Positions 45,913-54,821 are shown, counted from the first letter of the stretch. The stretch is DNA of 64,000 nucleotides from Microbulbifer hainanensis (GCF_014904735.1 NZ_JACZCR010000020.1:232911-296910), one strand, 5' to 3'. Made by a program: numbers and translations. The notes: generated by a model not told the origin, from the letters alone.

Positions 45913-46146
45913 TTGAAGAACCTGTTTGACCAATTTTCCCGCTCGCAGCTTGCGCGCCGGATCGTCGGTGTTGTGGGATTGTTGATGGTTCTGCCAATGG
46001 CGCTCTGGTTACTGCTCGGCTTTATCGGCGCAGTGCCCTCGATGTTATCGGTCTTCGGTATGGAGGGACTGCGGACACCGGCATCCATAGTGATCGGGGG
46101 GCTGCTGATTGCCGCGGTCGGATTCTGGGATTACGACACTGATTAA
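45913..46146 (+). CDS. Small two-helix membrane protein, hypothetical
   Basis: A 77-residue frame with two hydrophobic segments (about 17-40 and 56-72) and a short acidic end (WDYDTD). The only upstream start candidate after the last stop is TTG at 45913, without a clear Shine-Dalgarno; an internal start is possible. It leads a group of three very small plus-strand membrane genes that end at 46484. Codon use and membrane character support a real gene, but no family is recognised. Confidence 0.5.
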   Translation: MKNLFDQFSRSQLARRIVGVVGLLMVLPMALWLLLGFIGAVPSMLSVFGMEGLRTPASIVIGGLLIAAVGFWDYDTD

Positions 46147-46158
46147 TGAGGGCTACCA

Positions 46159-46338
46159 ATGTTCAAATTATCGGATCTGTTTATTCTGCTGGCGGTGGCG
46201 ATTTCTTTCGCGCTGTCCGGCTTCCTGTGGTTTAACGGGTACAAGGACCAGGGGGTGTTTACCGCCCTGTGGGTGCCGACGATACTGGCGTTCGGCATCT
46301 ACTTTAAAGTGTCCGCACTGCTCGCGCGCAGCCGTTAA
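46159..46338 (+). CDS. 59-residue membrane protein, hypothetical
   Basis: A short gene with an ATG at 46159 preceded by GAGGG six bases upstream. It encodes 59 residues, beginning MFKLSDLFILLAVAISFALS. Two hydrophobic helices (about 7-24 and 35-52) are separated by WFNGYKDQG. It starts 12 bases after the previous gene's stop and ends three bases before the next start, so it belongs to a tight mini-operon. Function unknown. Confidence 0.6.
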   Translation: MFKLSDLFILLAVAISFALSGFLWFNGYKDQGVFTALWVPTILAFGIYFKVSALLARSR

Positions 46339-46340
46339 CC

Positions 46341-46484
46341 ATGTCGGAAACGCTACTACTCAAGATTGCCGCCGGGGTCTTCCTGATGTTGTTGATTGGC
46401 ATTGCGCTGACGGTCTACGAATTTCATCGCGCCGGTTGTGAGCCGGTGGAGAAATCGCGCCAATCCGCTGGTCGCAAGGAATAG
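46341..46484 (+). CDS. 47-residue single-span membrane protein, hypothetical
   Basis: An ATG at 46341 opens a 47-residue frame starting MSETLLLKIAAGVFLMLLIG, with one hydrophobic helix (about 4-24) and a basic hydrophilic tail containing one cysteine (RAGCEPVEKSRQSAGRKE). It begins two bases after the preceding stop. Its stop lies 14 bases from the convergent znuB stop. It is too short for homology by eye; tight spacing and membrane character support it. Confidence 0.5.
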   Translation: MSETLLLKIAAGVFLMLLIGIALTVYEFHRAGCEPVEKSRQSAGRKE

Positions 46485-46497
46485 CGAGATTTTGCGG

Positions 46498-47304
46498 TCA
46501 TACCCGGACGCGGCGCAGCTGACAGAGCAGAAACAACAGGCTGGCTGCAAGCACGATGGACGGCCCCGCTGGGGTATCCCACAGTATGGATGCGAGCAAC
46601 CCCAGGACCACTGCCGTGCAGCCGATGGCGGAGGACAGTGAGGCCATTTGTTCGGGGGTATGCGAAAGCCTGCGCGCGGCGGCGGCGGGAATAATCAACA
46701 GTGCGGTGATCAGCAGCACGCCGACCACCTTCATGGCGATGGCAATCAACAGCGCCAGCATCAGCATCAGTGCCAGGCGCACTTTTTCCACCGGGACACC
46801 TTCGACAGCGGCAAGCTCCTCGTGCAGCGTGAACGCCAGCAGCTTTTCCCACAGGAAATACAGCAGCAATGCGATCAGTGCGGCGGCGGCGCCCATCATC
46901 AGCAGATCCTGGCCGCCAACCGCGAGCAGATCACCGAGCAGCAGTGATAGCAGGTCCACGTTGATATCGAACAGGCTCACGGTGACGATCCCGAGTGCGA
47001 GCATCGAGTGCGACAGTATGCCGAGCAGGGTATCGACGGAGAGCTTTTGCCGGCGCTGCAGGTAAACCAGCACGATGGCCAACAGGCAACAGGTGGCGCC
47101 GACCGCGAGGGTCGCGTTCAGCTGCAGGATAAAACCCAGAGTGACGCCGAGCAGGGCGGAGTGGGCCAGGGTGTCGCCGAAATAGGCCATCCGTCGCCAC
47201 ACCGCAAAGCAGCCCAGCGGGCCGCTGACGATGGCTACCAGCAAGCCCGCCGCGAGCGCGTACCAGAGAAATTGGCTGTGAATCAGTTCGCCGAATGGGG
47301 CCAC
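46498..47304 (-). CDS. znuB: Zinc ABC transporter permease
   Basis: A 268-residue ABC-3 family permease with about eight hydrophobic helices. The conserved coupling region is PLGCFAVWRRMAYFGDTLAHSALLGVTLG, and the metal-ABC permease block VGVLLITALLIIPAAAARRLS is present. It forms the inner-membrane channel of the ZnuABC zinc importer. The GTG start at 47304 immediately follows the znuC TAA, so the two are coupled. Confidence 0.93.
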   Translation of the reverse strand: MAPFGELIHSQFLWYALAAGLLVAIVSGPLGCFAVWRRMAYFGDTLAHSALLGVTLGFILQLNATLAVGATCCLLAIVLVYLQRRQKLSVDTLLGILSHSMLALGIVTVSLFDINVDLLSLLLGDLLAVGGQDLLMMGAAAALIALLLYFLWEKLLAFTLHEELAAVEGVPVEKVRLALMLMLALLIAIAMKVVGVLLITALLIIPAAAARRLSHTPEQMASLSSAIGCTAVVLGLLASILWDTPAGPSIVLAASLLFLLCQLRRVRV

Positions 47305-48096
47305 TTACTGTTGCTCTCGTTTGTCGGTGGAGTGGTGGTCGTGATCGCAACTGTGGTCGTGCAGTATCCCGCCACTCAGATCGTGTTCGTGATTGTGCTG
47401 GTGGGTATAGGGCGCCACCTTGTCGCCGAAGAGTTCCAGGTAAGCTGGATCGCGGCTCACCTGTTCCGGGTGCCCGTGACAGCAGATGTGCTGGTTGATG
47501 CACAGCACCTGGTCGGTCGCCGCCATCACCAGGTGCAGGTCGTGGGACACCAGCAACACGCCACAGCCGAGCTCGTCGCGCAGCGCCGCAATCAACTGGT
47601 AGACCTCGCTTTGGCCACCCACATCGACCCCCTGTGTGGGTTCATCGAGCACCAGCAGTTGTGGTTTGCGCGACGCGGCCCGCGCGAGCAATACCCGCTG
47701 CATCTCGCCTCCGGACAGCTCGGCCAGACTGGCGTCTGCGAGCTGGCGGGCACCCACCCGCTCCAGCGCACTCAGCGCCTCGGCGGTGTGCACCCGCGGG
47801 TGGCCCAGTTGCAGGAAGCGCTGCACCGACATCGGCATCGACGGATCTATCTGTAACCGCTGTGGCATATAGCCCAGGCGCAGGCCCGGGCGGCGCCAGA
47901 CCGAGCCGCTGGTCGGCGTGCTGAGGCCGAGCAGCAGGCGCAGCAGTGTGGTCTTGCCGGCGCCGTTGGGCCCGATGACCGTGACAATCTCGCCCGGCTG
48001 TAACTGCAGGGTAATGTTTCGCAACAGCTGGCGGCCGGACACTGCCAGCCCGAGATTTTCGGCGGTGATTAGCGGCTCGGATTGGCTCAGGGTCAC
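47305..48096 (-). CDS. znuC: Zinc ABC transporter ATPase with His-rich C-terminal tail
   Basis: About 263 residues. The ATPase core has Walker [11 protein letters not shown], the signature [14 protein letters not shown], Walker [13 protein letters not shown] and the switch histidine in [11 protein letters not shown]. The last 32 or so residues form a histidine-rich tail with nine His and one Cys in two clusters (THQHNHEHD and [10 protein letters not shown]), which presumably binds zinc. The start is uncertain: GTG at 48096 has a GGAG only two bases away. It is divergent from znuA; the zur gene found between znuA and znuC in Pseudomonas is absent here. Confidence 0.9.
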   Translation of the reverse strand: MTLSQSEPLITAENLGLAVSGRQLLRNITLQLQPGEIVTVIGPNGAGKTTLLRLLLGLSTPTSGSVWRRPGLRLGYMPQRLQIDPSMPMSVQRFLQLGHPRVHTAEALSALERVGARQLADASLAELSGGEMQRVLLARAASRKPQLLVLDEPTQGVDVGGQSEVYQLIAALRDELGCGVLLVSHDLHLVMAATDQVLCINQHICCHGHPEQVSRDPAYLELFGDKVAPYTHQHNHEHDLSGGILHDHSCDHDHHSTDKREQQ

Positions 48097-48257
48097 ATCT
48101 CCAGGGATAGTGTGGGGAAACGAAAGACGGCGCCGGCGCGAACGGGCTGGCGGGCACAGGCCGGGTGTGATTATATCGTGTCCGCCCGGAAATGGGGGCG
48201 CACCGCGGCGCGCCGACCATGTTCCCTGTTTTTTCGCACCCGTACCGCTGGATTCCG

Positions 48258-49187
48258 ATGAAAGTTCTGCTGTCCCTGTCTCTGATTTTTGCTCTGCTGA
48301 GTGTCGCCGCCTGTGACAAATCCGCCCCCGAAACCCAGCGCGAGCTGCTGGTAAGCGTCCGTCCGCTCGCACTGATCGCACGGGAAATTGTCGGCTCGGA
48401 TATGCCGGTGCGGGTGTTAATCCACAATGGTGACCCGCACCACTACGCCCCCACCGTTACCGACCGCGCGGCGCTCGAGCGCGCGCAACTGGTCGTGTGG
48501 CTGGGGCCGCAGATGGAAGCGGTACTGGCCCGGCAGATGGCGCAGTTGCCGGCAGCGCGACAACTGGCGTTGTTGCCCGCGGGCGGGTATGAATACGAGG
48601 GAGCTTCGCCACAGGATCCGCACCTGTGGCTGCGCCCGCGCAATGCGGCGGTGATGGCCGCGCACATCGCCGAGCGCCTGGCGGAACTCGAGCCCGCGCG
48701 GGCCGATGTCTATCGCCACCGGGCGCGGGACTTTTCCCGCAGCATGGCCAACCTGCAGAAGGTCCAGAATCGCGCGCTGTGGGGATATCGGGGTGTGCCG
48801 ATTGTGGTGACCCACGATGCCTACGGGCATTTCTTCGGACCCGCCGGTGTCGAGACGCGGGCATTGAGTGACAGCAGCCACAGTCAGCGCGGCGCAAAGA
48901 CGCTACTGGAGCTTCAGGGCGCTGGCGACGGCTGCCTGTTTGGCGAAGTACCGGCCAACGACCGCGACCGGCAGAGCGCGGCCAGCCTCGGATTGCATTA
49001 CGCACCGCTGGATCCGCTGGCGATCAACCTGCCGGCGGATGCAAGCTATCGGGACCTGATGGTCAAAGTACTGGCGGATGCCCGCCGCTGTCTGGCCCAA
49101 GTTCCGGATAAACAGGTACCGGACAAAGAGGTACCGGATAAACAAGAGCCGGACAAACAGGTGCCTGACAGCAGCACAGCGGAGTAG
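48258..49187 (+). CDS. znuA: Zinc/metal ABC transporter substrate-binding lipoprotein
   Basis: A 309-residue cluster 9 (ZnuA-like) metal-binding protein. The N-terminus [19 protein letters not shown] is a lipoprotein signal with VAAC as lipobox (Cys19), unusual for Gram-negative ZnuA, which is normally a soluble periplasmic protein. Metal-ligand blocks are [25 protein letters not shown] and the final DPLAINLP. The usual His-rich loop between the lobes is missing. The C-terminus is a five-fold VPDK-type repeat. The frame opens at 48192, but the signal sequence fixes the start at 48258. Divergent from znuC-znuB. Confidence 0.88.
   Translation: MKVLLSLSLIFALLSVAACDKSAPETQRELLVSVRPLALIAREIVGSDMPVRVLIHNGDPHHYAPTVTDRAALERAQLVVWLGPQMEAVLARQMAQLPAARQLALLPAGGYEYEGASPQDPHLWLRPRNAAVMAAHIAERLAELEPARADVYRHRARDFSRSMANLQKVQNRALWGYRGVPIVVTHDAYGHFFGPAGVETRALSDSSHSQRGAKTLLELQGAGDGCLFGEVPANDRDRQSAASLGLHYAPLDPLAINLPADASYRDLMVKVLADARRCLAQVPDKQVPDKEVPDKQEPDKQVPDSSTAE
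49098..49172 (+). repeat. Five 15-base in-frame repeats at the 3' end of znuA
   Basis: Five consecutive 15-base units encode [20 protein letters not shown] and QVPDS. They differ mostly at synonymous positions (CCGGATAAA versus CCGGACAAA) and probably arose by slippage or unequal exchange. The result is a proline-rich, charged, probably unstructured tail on the lipoprotein. Confidence 0.85.
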
Positions 49188-49201
49188 CCGTTTCCGGGGG
49201 T

Positions 49202-49492
49202 CTAGGACTGCTGGAGCAGTTGCTGTAACTTCTGCGCGCGCTCCTCGTCCTTTTGTGCCTCTTCCCGCAGGCGCTCCAGCTGGCGCATCTGCCGCTGCAG
49301 TAATGCATCGTAATGAGTCTGCGGTTTCTGTAGCGGTTGCGTCTGCGCGGTCTGCCCGATCTGCTTCTGTGCGGCGGCTTCCAGCTGCCACGTCGGTGCA
49401 GGCAGGCTCTGCTGTTCACTGGACGCTGCGCTGGCGGACGCAGTGGTGATCGTGGCTGCGATCAGCAACCCGGCATATCCATAGCCTTTCAT
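49202..49492 (-). CDS. Small secreted Gln-rich coiled-coil protein A
   Basis: 96 residues with a signal peptide (MKGYGYAGLLIAATITTASASA, cleavage near residue 22) and a Gln/Leu/Glu-rich mature part. The C-terminal 40 residues (LQRQMRQLERLREEAQKDEERAQKLQQLLQQS) form a strong heptad coiled coil. The ATG at 49492 has GAGGGAC upstream; a TTG two codons earlier is in frame. Its neighbour at 49657-50034 has the same build, so the two may be distant paralogues. Function unknown. Confidence 0.7.
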   Translation of the reverse strand: MKGYGYAGLLIAATITTASASAASSEQQSLPAPTWQLEAAAQKQIGQTAQTQPLQKPQTHYDALLQRQMRQLERLREEAQKDEERAQKLQQLLQQS

Positions 49493-49656
49493 CGTCAAGT
49501 CCCTCTCACTGGCAGTTGTACAAAATCCCGGCGGTCCGTAGCCGGGCGACCATTACACGGCGGCCCTGTTGCCGCCGCGTAACGGCTTGCAGATGTTTTG
49601 GTGAACAAAGGATGGCGATTCCGTGAAGGGCGCCCGCCGGGGATTGCCGCCGCCAG

Positions 49657-50034
49657 TCAGGAGGATTCCTGTTCCCCGGTCTGTTCTTCCGCGACGGCTT
49701 CCTTGTGCGCCCGCCGGGCTTCCTGTTCCGCCTGCAGGCGCTGTTCCTCTTCCGTGGAACGGGTCTTCACCAGTTTTTCCCGCAACTGCTGTAACTGGTT
49801 TTCCCGCAGCAGTTGCAGCTGCTCGTTGCACTGCTGCTTGGTCAGCGCTTCGTGCTGCGCGCGCGCCTCCAATTCTTTTTCCCGGGCGGGATCGGCGGGA
49901 TCCGGGACACCGATCACTTCCAGGTATTCCATCGGTCCCGGTTGCTGTGCCTGCTCGCCGATGGTATCGGCCACAGCCGCCGTCGAGCCGGCACAGGCCA
50001 GTAGCAGCAGGCCGGAAAAAACAGTACTTCGCAT
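49657..50034 (-). CDS. Small secreted coiled-coil protein B
   Basis: 125 residues. It has a signal peptide (MRSTVFSGLLLLACAGSTAAVA) with cleavage near residue 22, a short Pro-rich stretch (QPGPMEYLEVIGVPDPADPA), and then a long charged helical region (about 55-115) rich in Gln, Glu, Arg and Leu with heptad spacing. One cysteine lies in the mature part (KQQCNEQ). GAGGGAA precedes the ATG at 50034. It is the upstream neighbour of protein A on the same strand; a 164-base gap separates them. Confidence 0.7.
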   Translation of the reverse strand: MRSTVFSGLLLLACAGSTAAVADTIGEQAQQPGPMEYLEVIGVPDPADPAREKELEARAQHEALTKQQCNEQLQLLRENQLQQLREKLVKTRSTEEEQRLQAEQEARRAHKEAVAEEQTGEQESS

Positions 50035-50336
50035 GGTCACTTCCCTCGGTGAACACTCTGTCCGCAAAGGCGGAATCACAGCAGCCCGGGCTCCGGAAAC
50101 GGTGAATATTTACGGCCGGCCCGGACTGCTGACGCCGGTCAACGACCGCGGAAAAGCCGGGTGGCTGACTGTCCGCTGCCGTACCTCTAAAGCCTAGAAG
50201 CTGATCCGGGCTTCGCGCCGGCCCTGCGGTGACTGCCCCGGATCGGGCGTTGGAGCGAGCAAAAAAAATGGGACGCGGTTATGCTGTCGCCCACTTGCGC
50301 GCAAGCGAATACGAATGGCCAATTTCCCGGATATCT
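50035..50336. other. 302-base intergenic region upstream of polA
   Basis: This spacer separates the divergent small secreted-protein gene and polA. It contains several GC-rich inverted stretches (for example CCGGCCCGG near 50114-50125) but no U-tract and no strong promoter match that I can defend. The polA frame is open through the last 108 bases, but the start at 50337 is set by similarity. Confidence 0.3.
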
Positions 50337-53063
50337 ATGAGTAACAAACAAGCGACTGCCGCCCCGCTGATCCTGGTGGACGGTTCCTCCTACCTGTATC
50401 GCGCCTTCCACGCGCTGCCGCCGCTGACCACCAGCAAGGGCAAGCCCACCGGCGCCGTACGCGGTGTCATCAGCATGCTGCGCCGCCATCTGAAGGAGCA
50501 CCCGGGCAGCACCGTGGCAGTAGTTTTCGACGCCAAAGGCAAGACCTTCCGCGATGAACTTTTCGCCGACTACAAGTCCCACCGCCCGCCGATGCCGGAC
50601 GACCTGCGCGAGCAGATCCAGCCGATCCACGATGTGATCGACGCCATGGGGCTGCCGCGCCTGGTGATCGACGGCGTCGAGGCGGACGATGTCATCGGCA
50701 CCCTGGCGTTGCAGGCTGCGGAGCAGGGACGGGAGGTGATCATCTCCACCGGCGACAAGGACATGGCGCAGCTGGTGCGGCCGGGCATCACCCTGGTCAA
50801 CACCATGTCGAACACCGAAATGGACAGCGAGGGAGTGAAGGAGAAATTCGGTGTCGGCCCGGAGCTGATCATCGACTTCCTCGCGCTGATGGGCGACAAG
50901 GCCGACAACATTCCCGGTGTACCCGGTGTCGGCGAGAAGACGGCACTGGCGCTATTGCAGAACCTGGGCAGTCTGCAAGACATCTACGCAGACCTGGACG
51001 CCATTGCGCCGCTGGGTTTCCGCGGCAGCAAGACGCTGGCCAAAAAGATGGCAGAGCACCGCGAGGCGGCGGATATGTCCTATCTGCTCGCCACCATCAA
51101 GACCGACGTCGAGATGCCGTACAAGCCGGCGGACCTGCACAACGCCGAGCCCCACAAAGACAAACTGATCGAACTGTTCGGCGAACTCGAGTTTCGCAGC
51201 TGGATGGAAGAGTTGTCCGGCGACGAGGCGCAAGAGGCCATGGCTGAAGCGGTGGAGCGCGATTACCAGATCGTCACCGATATGGCCGAGTTCGACGCCT
51301 GGCTGGAAAAGCTCAAGGCCGCCGACATCTTTGCCTTCGACACCGAGACCACCAGCCTCAATTACATGCAGGCCAAACTGGTGGGCGTGTCCTTCGCGGT
51401 GGAGCCCCATCAGGCTGCCTACGTGCCGTTGGCCCACGACTATATGGGCGCGCCGCAACAGCTGCCGTTCGATGAGGTGCTGGCCAAGCTGAAGCCGCTG
51501 CTGGAAGACCCGGCGCAGAAGAAGGTCGGCCAGAACCTGAAATACGACAGCCATATCCTCGCCAATTACGACATCGCGCTGCGCGGCATCGAGCGCGACA
51601 CCATGCTCGAGTCCTACGTGCTCGACAGCACCGCCAGCCGCCACGATATGGACAGCCTGGCGCTCAAGTATCTGGGCGAGCACACGGTGCACTTTGAGGA
51701 TATCGCCGGCAAGGGCGCCAAGCAGCTGACCTTCAACCAGATAGAACTGGACAAGGCGGGTCCCTACGCGGCCGAGGACGCCGACATCACCCTGCGCCTG
51801 CACCGGGAACTGTCCGGCCGCCTGGCCAAGGAGCCGTCGCTGGAAAAGGTACTCGACGAAATCGAGATGCCGCTGCTACCGGTATTGGCCCATATCGAGC
51901 GCAATGGCACCTACCTCGACGCGCAGATGTTGGCCAAGCAGAGCAGCGAGCTGGAACAGAAAATGCGCGAAGTGGAGCAGAAGGCCTTCGAGGAGGCCGG
52001 TGAGGAGTTCAACCTGGGTTCCACCAAGCAGCTGGGTGCCATCCTGTTCGAAAAACTGCAGATCCCGGTGATCAAGAAGACCCCGAAAGGTGCGCCGTCC
52101 ACCGCCGAGGCGGTTTTGCAGGAGCTGGCCCTCTCTCACGAGCTGCCGGCACTGATCATGCAGTACCGCGGTCTGGCCAAGCTGAAGAACACCTACACCG
52201 ACAAGTTGCCGCAGATGATCGACCCGGCCAGCGGGCGCGTGCACACCTCTTATCACCAGGCGGTGGCCGCCACCGGGCGCCTGTCGTCCAGCGACCCCAA
52301 CCTGCAGAACATCCCGATCCGCAGCGAAGAGGGCCGCCGCATCCGCCAGGCTTTTGTCGCGCCCGAAGGCAGTGTGATCATCGCCGCCGACTACTCGCAG
52401 ATCGAACTGCGCATCATGGCGCACCTGTCGGGCGACAAGGGCCTGGTCGAGGCCTTTGCCAACGGCGAGGATATCCACAGGGCCACCGCCGCCGAGGTGT
52501 TCGAGGTGAAGCCGGAAGATGTGACCGACGAGCAGCGTCGCCGTGCCAAGGCGATCAACTTCGGCCTGATCTACGGCATGTCCGCCTTCGGCCTCGCCAA
52601 GCAGCTGGGGATTCCACGCGCCGACGCCCAGAACTATGTGGATCTCTATTTCGAGCGCTATCCGGGTGTGCGCGCCTATATGGACAACACCCGCAAGCAT
52701 GCGGCGGAAAAGGGCTATGTCGAAACCCTGTTCGGGCGCCGCCTGTACCTGCCGGAGATCAATTCGCGCAACGGCATGCAGCGTCAGGCCGCCGAACGCA
52801 CCGCGATCAACGCGCCCATGCAGGGCACCGCGGCGGATATCATCAAGCGCGCGATGATCAAGGTGGACGCCTGGCTGGCGGCGCAGGGCCTCGCCACCAA
52901 GCTGATCATGCAGGTGCACGATGAACTGGTGCTGGAGGTGCCGGAGCGGGAGGTGGAGCAGGTAGTTGCCGGTATCACCGAGCTGATGCAGGGGGCCGCC
53001 GAGCTGCACGTGCCACTGATCGTCGACGTGGGTCGCGGGCACAACTGGGACGAGGCCCACTAG
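50337..53063 (+). CDS. polA: DNA polymerase I
   Basis: A 908-residue three-domain polymerase. The 5' nuclease domain (about 1-290) carries [41 protein letters not shown] and the helix-hairpin-helix [15 protein letters not shown]. The 3'-5' exonuclease domain (about 320-500) retains its acidic residues, starting [11 protein letters not shown]. The polymerase domain has motif [20 protein letters not shown], the O-helix [21 protein letters not shown] and motif [12 protein letters not shown]. The normal length and intact active sites suggest a fully proofreading enzyme. The Spot 42/ErsA-type locus lies downstream. Confidence 0.97.
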   Translation: MSNKQATAAPLILVDGSSYLYRAFHALPPLTTSKGKPTGAVRGVISMLRRHLKEHPGSTVAVVFDAKGKTFRDELFADYKSHRPPMPDDLREQIQPIHDVIDAMGLPRLVIDGVEADDVIGTLALQAAEQGREVIISTGDKDMAQLVRPGITLVNTMSNTEMDSEGVKEKFGVGPELIIDFLALMGDKADNIPGVPGVGEKTALALLQNLGSLQDIYADLDAIAPLGFRGSKTLAKKMAEHREAADMSYLLATIKTDVEMPYKPADLHNAEPHKDKLIELFGELEFRSWMEELSGDEAQEAMAEAVERDYQIVTDMAEFDAWLEKLKAADIFAFDTETTSLNYMQAKLVGVSFAVEPHQAAYVPLAHDYMGAPQQLPFDEVLAKLKPLLEDPAQKKVGQNLKYDSHILANYDIALRGIERDTMLESYVLDSTASRHDMDSLALKYLGEHTVHFEDIAGKGAKQLTFNQIELDKAGPYAAEDADITLRLHRELSGRLAKEPSLEKVLDEIEMPLLPVLAHIERNGTYLDAQMLAKQSSELEQKMREVEQKAFEEAGEEFNLGSTKQLGAILFEKLQIPVIKKTPKGAPSTAEAVLQELALSHELPALIMQYRGLAKLKNTYTDKLPQMIDPASGRVHTSYHQAVAATGRLSSSDPNLQNIPIRSEEGRRIRQAFVAPEGSVIIAADYSQIELRIMAHLSGDKGLVEAFANGEDIHRATAAEVFEVKPEDVTDEQRRRAKAINFGLIYGMSAFGLAKQLGIPRADAQNYVDLYFERYPGVRAYMDNTRKHAAEKGYVETLFGRRLYLPEINSRNGMQRQAAERTAINAPMQGTAADIIKRAMIKVDAWLAAQGLATKLIMQVHDELVLEVPEREVEQVVAGITELMQGAAELHVPLIVDVGRGHNWDEAH

Positions 53064-53151
53064 AAGCACCGTACATCTATTGCGCGGGCGCCTGGCGGCG
53101 TCCGGCGGTGCTGGAGCGCCAGCCCGGTCAAATCCTCACGTACTTAGCGTA

Positions 53152-53193
53152 CGCTCCGGCGGCCGGCGATCCGGTTGCTGCGCTCCGGCGGCC
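53152..53193 (+). repeat. Direct repeat CGCTCCGGCGGCC downstream of polA
   Basis: Two identical 13-base copies lie at 53152-53164 and 53181-53193, 16 bases apart. The first is preceded by an inverted pair CGTAC/GTACG (53138-53152 region). The layout resembles short palindromic intergenic (REP-like) elements common in related genomes, but a single site cannot prove dispersion. Confidence 0.45.
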
Positions 53194-53343
53194 ACCCCCA
53201 GCCACCCGCTCGCTACGACGTGCGGCACTTCTAGCGTCATTGGCTATGCATGGGCAGTTATTGGACGCCGGATACTCTGGAATTCGATCGCCGCCAGCGG
53301 CGCCTTTGCAGCAAAACAAAGTTCAACAATCAAGGAGGTGAAT

Positions 53344-53553
53344 ATGACCAAGGGATTCTGGATACGGCGCTTTGCGCTGGTATACCTGGCGGCCGCGGCA
53401 CTGATTGCCGGCGGCCAGATGGCCCGCGGCCGCTCGGCGGAGGAGGCGCTTACTCACGCCTCGCTGTGGGCACTGATCAGCGCCGCAATCTACATCGCGG
53501 CGTTTGCCTATCGCGCCCGCCGGGGCTGTGCGACCTGTCCCAAAGAGCCGTGA
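53344..53553 (+). CDS. 69-residue two-helix membrane protein with a perfect Shine-Dalgarno
   Basis: The ATG at 53344 is preceded by AAGGAGGTGA, a perfect match to the 16S rRNA 3' end, so translation should be strong. The protein starts MTKGFWIRRFALVYLAAAALIAGG, has two hydrophobic helices (about 9-25 and 39-56), and ends with a CxxC pair in ARRGCATCPKEP. It is exceptionally well expressed judging from this site, yet no family is recognised. The upstream frame to 53080 lacks coding character. Confidence 0.7.
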   Translation: MTKGFWIRRFALVYLAAAALIAGGQMARGRSAEEALTHASLWALISAAIYIAAFAYRARRGCATCPKEP

Positions 53554-53603
53554 ATCGAGATCTCACGGCCTTTGTCGATGAGTCCGGCGACAATCTCGTC
53601 GGG

Positions 53604-53632
53604 TTGATCAAAATTTTTACACTTTTTAACGA
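53604..53632 (+). promoter_or_regulatory. Candidate promoter of sRNA copy A
   Basis: TTGATC at 53604-53609 and TAACGA at 53627-53632 are spaced by 17 bases. The -10 match is poor; TTTAAC at 53625-53630 is an alternative. The stretch between is markedly AT-rich compared with its surroundings, which supports a promoter just upstream of the conserved GGAACCGCG block. Confidence 0.35.
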
Positions 53633-53635
53633 TTG

Positions 53636-53753
53636 CGGGGGAACCGCGCTGCTAAACGCTGCTCTAACAAAGCAAGATCGTTGGAATGCGTCATCATCCC
53701 CCAAGGAAGTCAGATGTTTGCCCCGGACTCCCCCAAGTCCGGGGCATTTTTTT
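53636..53753 (+). ncRNA. Candidate Spot42/ErsA-type sRNA, copy A
   Basis: A 209-base gene-free spacer follows the small membrane gene downstream of polA, the position that holds Spot 42 in enterobacteria and ErsA in Pseudomonas. An AT-rich promoter-like stretch precedes GGAACCGCG (53640-53648). A second region follows with GCTGCTCTAACAAAGCAAGATC (53657 onward), then a C-run (CATCATCCCCC), and then a textbook terminator. The order and several blocks recur in copy B at 59.0 kb. The 5' end is approximate. I cannot show sequence homology to Spot 42 or ErsA; the link rests on the locus and architecture. Confidence 0.55.
53720..53753 (+). terminator. Rho-independent terminator of sRNA copy A
   Basis: A perfect 10-bp stem GCCCCGGACT/AGTCCGGGGC (53720-53729 with 53736-53745) encloses the loop CCCCCA and is followed by A and seven T's. 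It ends ten bases before the convergent COG2187-like gene's stop. Confidence 0.9.
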
Positions 53754-53762
53754 GCCCGTCGC

Positions 53763-54752
53763 TCAGGGCCGGTAGCGTGCCGCCGCGTCGAGGTATGTCC
53801 GGGTTTTGGCCCGCCACTTGTCGGGTTCCGCCACGTCGCCATCCTGCAGGTGCGCCGCCGCCAGCTGTGCGCGCAGAAACGCGCGATAGCACTTGTAGAA
53901 GTGCACCAGAGGCTCGGCAGGTAAGGCGCCGCAACTGACCAGCACCGTCGCCGCCAGGTCCTCCCTTCCCAGCAGTTCGCACTCGAGCGCCAGATAGCAG
54001 AGCTCGTCGAGCGGGTCCACGCAGCGCAGATTGCGGTTGAACTCCAGGCAGTCGATCACCTGTGGCGGGCTGGTCAGAAAACAGTGCTCGGGGCGCAGGT
54101 CGCCGTGGCCCTCGACAATGGGACCCGCCGCCGCGCGGCCGCCGAGCAGTTCGCCGCGTTCACGGGTGAAGTCCATCAGCGAGCGACCGATCGAGGTGAT
54201 TTCGCCGGGATCCTGGCCCAGCTCCGGTTGCTGCAGGGCCTCGCACAGCACCTGTGTCTGTTCGCGCATTTTCTCGAGGTATAGCGGCGCGGTGATCGGC
54301 ACCGGCGCGGCGTCGCGGTAGAAGCGCCGCAGGCGCTGCAGCAGCGGCGCGAGGTCGGCGCTGTCGATCCGCTCTATCTGCGCCGGCAGGCTGGCTGCCT
54401 CCGGCAGGCGCCGCATTTTCACCAGCCATTCCACCGGCGTGCCGGTTTCCCCGAGCGACAGTCCGCCGGCGGTCAGCCGCAGCGGCACCACGCCCAGGTA
54501 GACGTCGTCGGTCAGGCGCCGGTTGAGGCGCAGCTCCTCGCGGCAGACGCCGTAGCGCTTGTCCAGGCTGCTGAAGTCCAGATAGCTGGAGCGCACCGGC
54601 TTTTTCATTTTGTAGGCGAAGTGATCCGTCAGGAATACCCGCGCCATATGGGTTTCCACCAGGCGCACCGCGGCCGTGCCCTCCGGATAGCTGTTCGCGG
54701 TGAGCAGGAAGCGGGTTTTGTCATCCAGGTCTGGCAGCGGTTTGTGTGTCAT
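53763..54752 (-). CDS. COG2187-type aminoglycoside phosphotransferase-like protein
   Basis: A 329-residue protein of the kinase-like (APH) fold. Signature elements are ARVFLTDHFAYKMKKPVRSSYLDFSSLDKR (lysine for ATP binding) and, in the C-lobe, GHGDLRPEHCFLTSPPQVIDCLEFNRNLRCVDPLDELCYLALECE, with the catalytic HGDxxxxH/N and IDxxEF aspartates. COG2187 proteins have no defined substrate; some relatives carry an additional AAA domain, absent here. The ATG at 54752 is chosen; a GTG two codons earlier is in frame. It is divergent from the phosphoribosyltransferase gene, with about 70 bases between, so a shared promoter region is likely. Confidence 0.85.
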   Translation of the reverse strand: MTHKPLPDLDDKTRFLLTANSYPEGTAAVRLVETHMARVFLTDHFAYKMKKPVRSSYLDFSSLDKRYGVCREELRLNRRLTDDVYLGVVPLRLTAGGLSLGETGTPVEWLVKMRRLPEAASLPAQIERIDSADLAPLLQRLRRFYRDAAPVPITAPLYLEKMREQTQVLCEALQQPELGQDPGEITSIGRSLMDFTRERGELLGGRAAAGPIVEGHGDLRPEHCFLTSPPQVIDCLEFNRNLRCVDPLDELCYLALECELLGREDLAATVLVSCGALPAEPLVHFYKCYRAFLRAQLAAAHLQDGDVAEPDKWRAKTRTYLDAAARYRP

Positions 54753-54821
54753 GGGCACCAGGCAAAGCGGGTCTGTTTGCTAGTCTAGTTTTATTGCCTA
54801 CCTAACCAGGGCCGGATTGCT

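Noticed and set aside
48166..48181. Possible Zur box TGTGATTATATCGTGT between znuC and znuA
   Set aside because: It has the right position and AT-rich core, but the dyad symmetry is poor and it differs from known gammaproteobacterial Zur sites at many positions.
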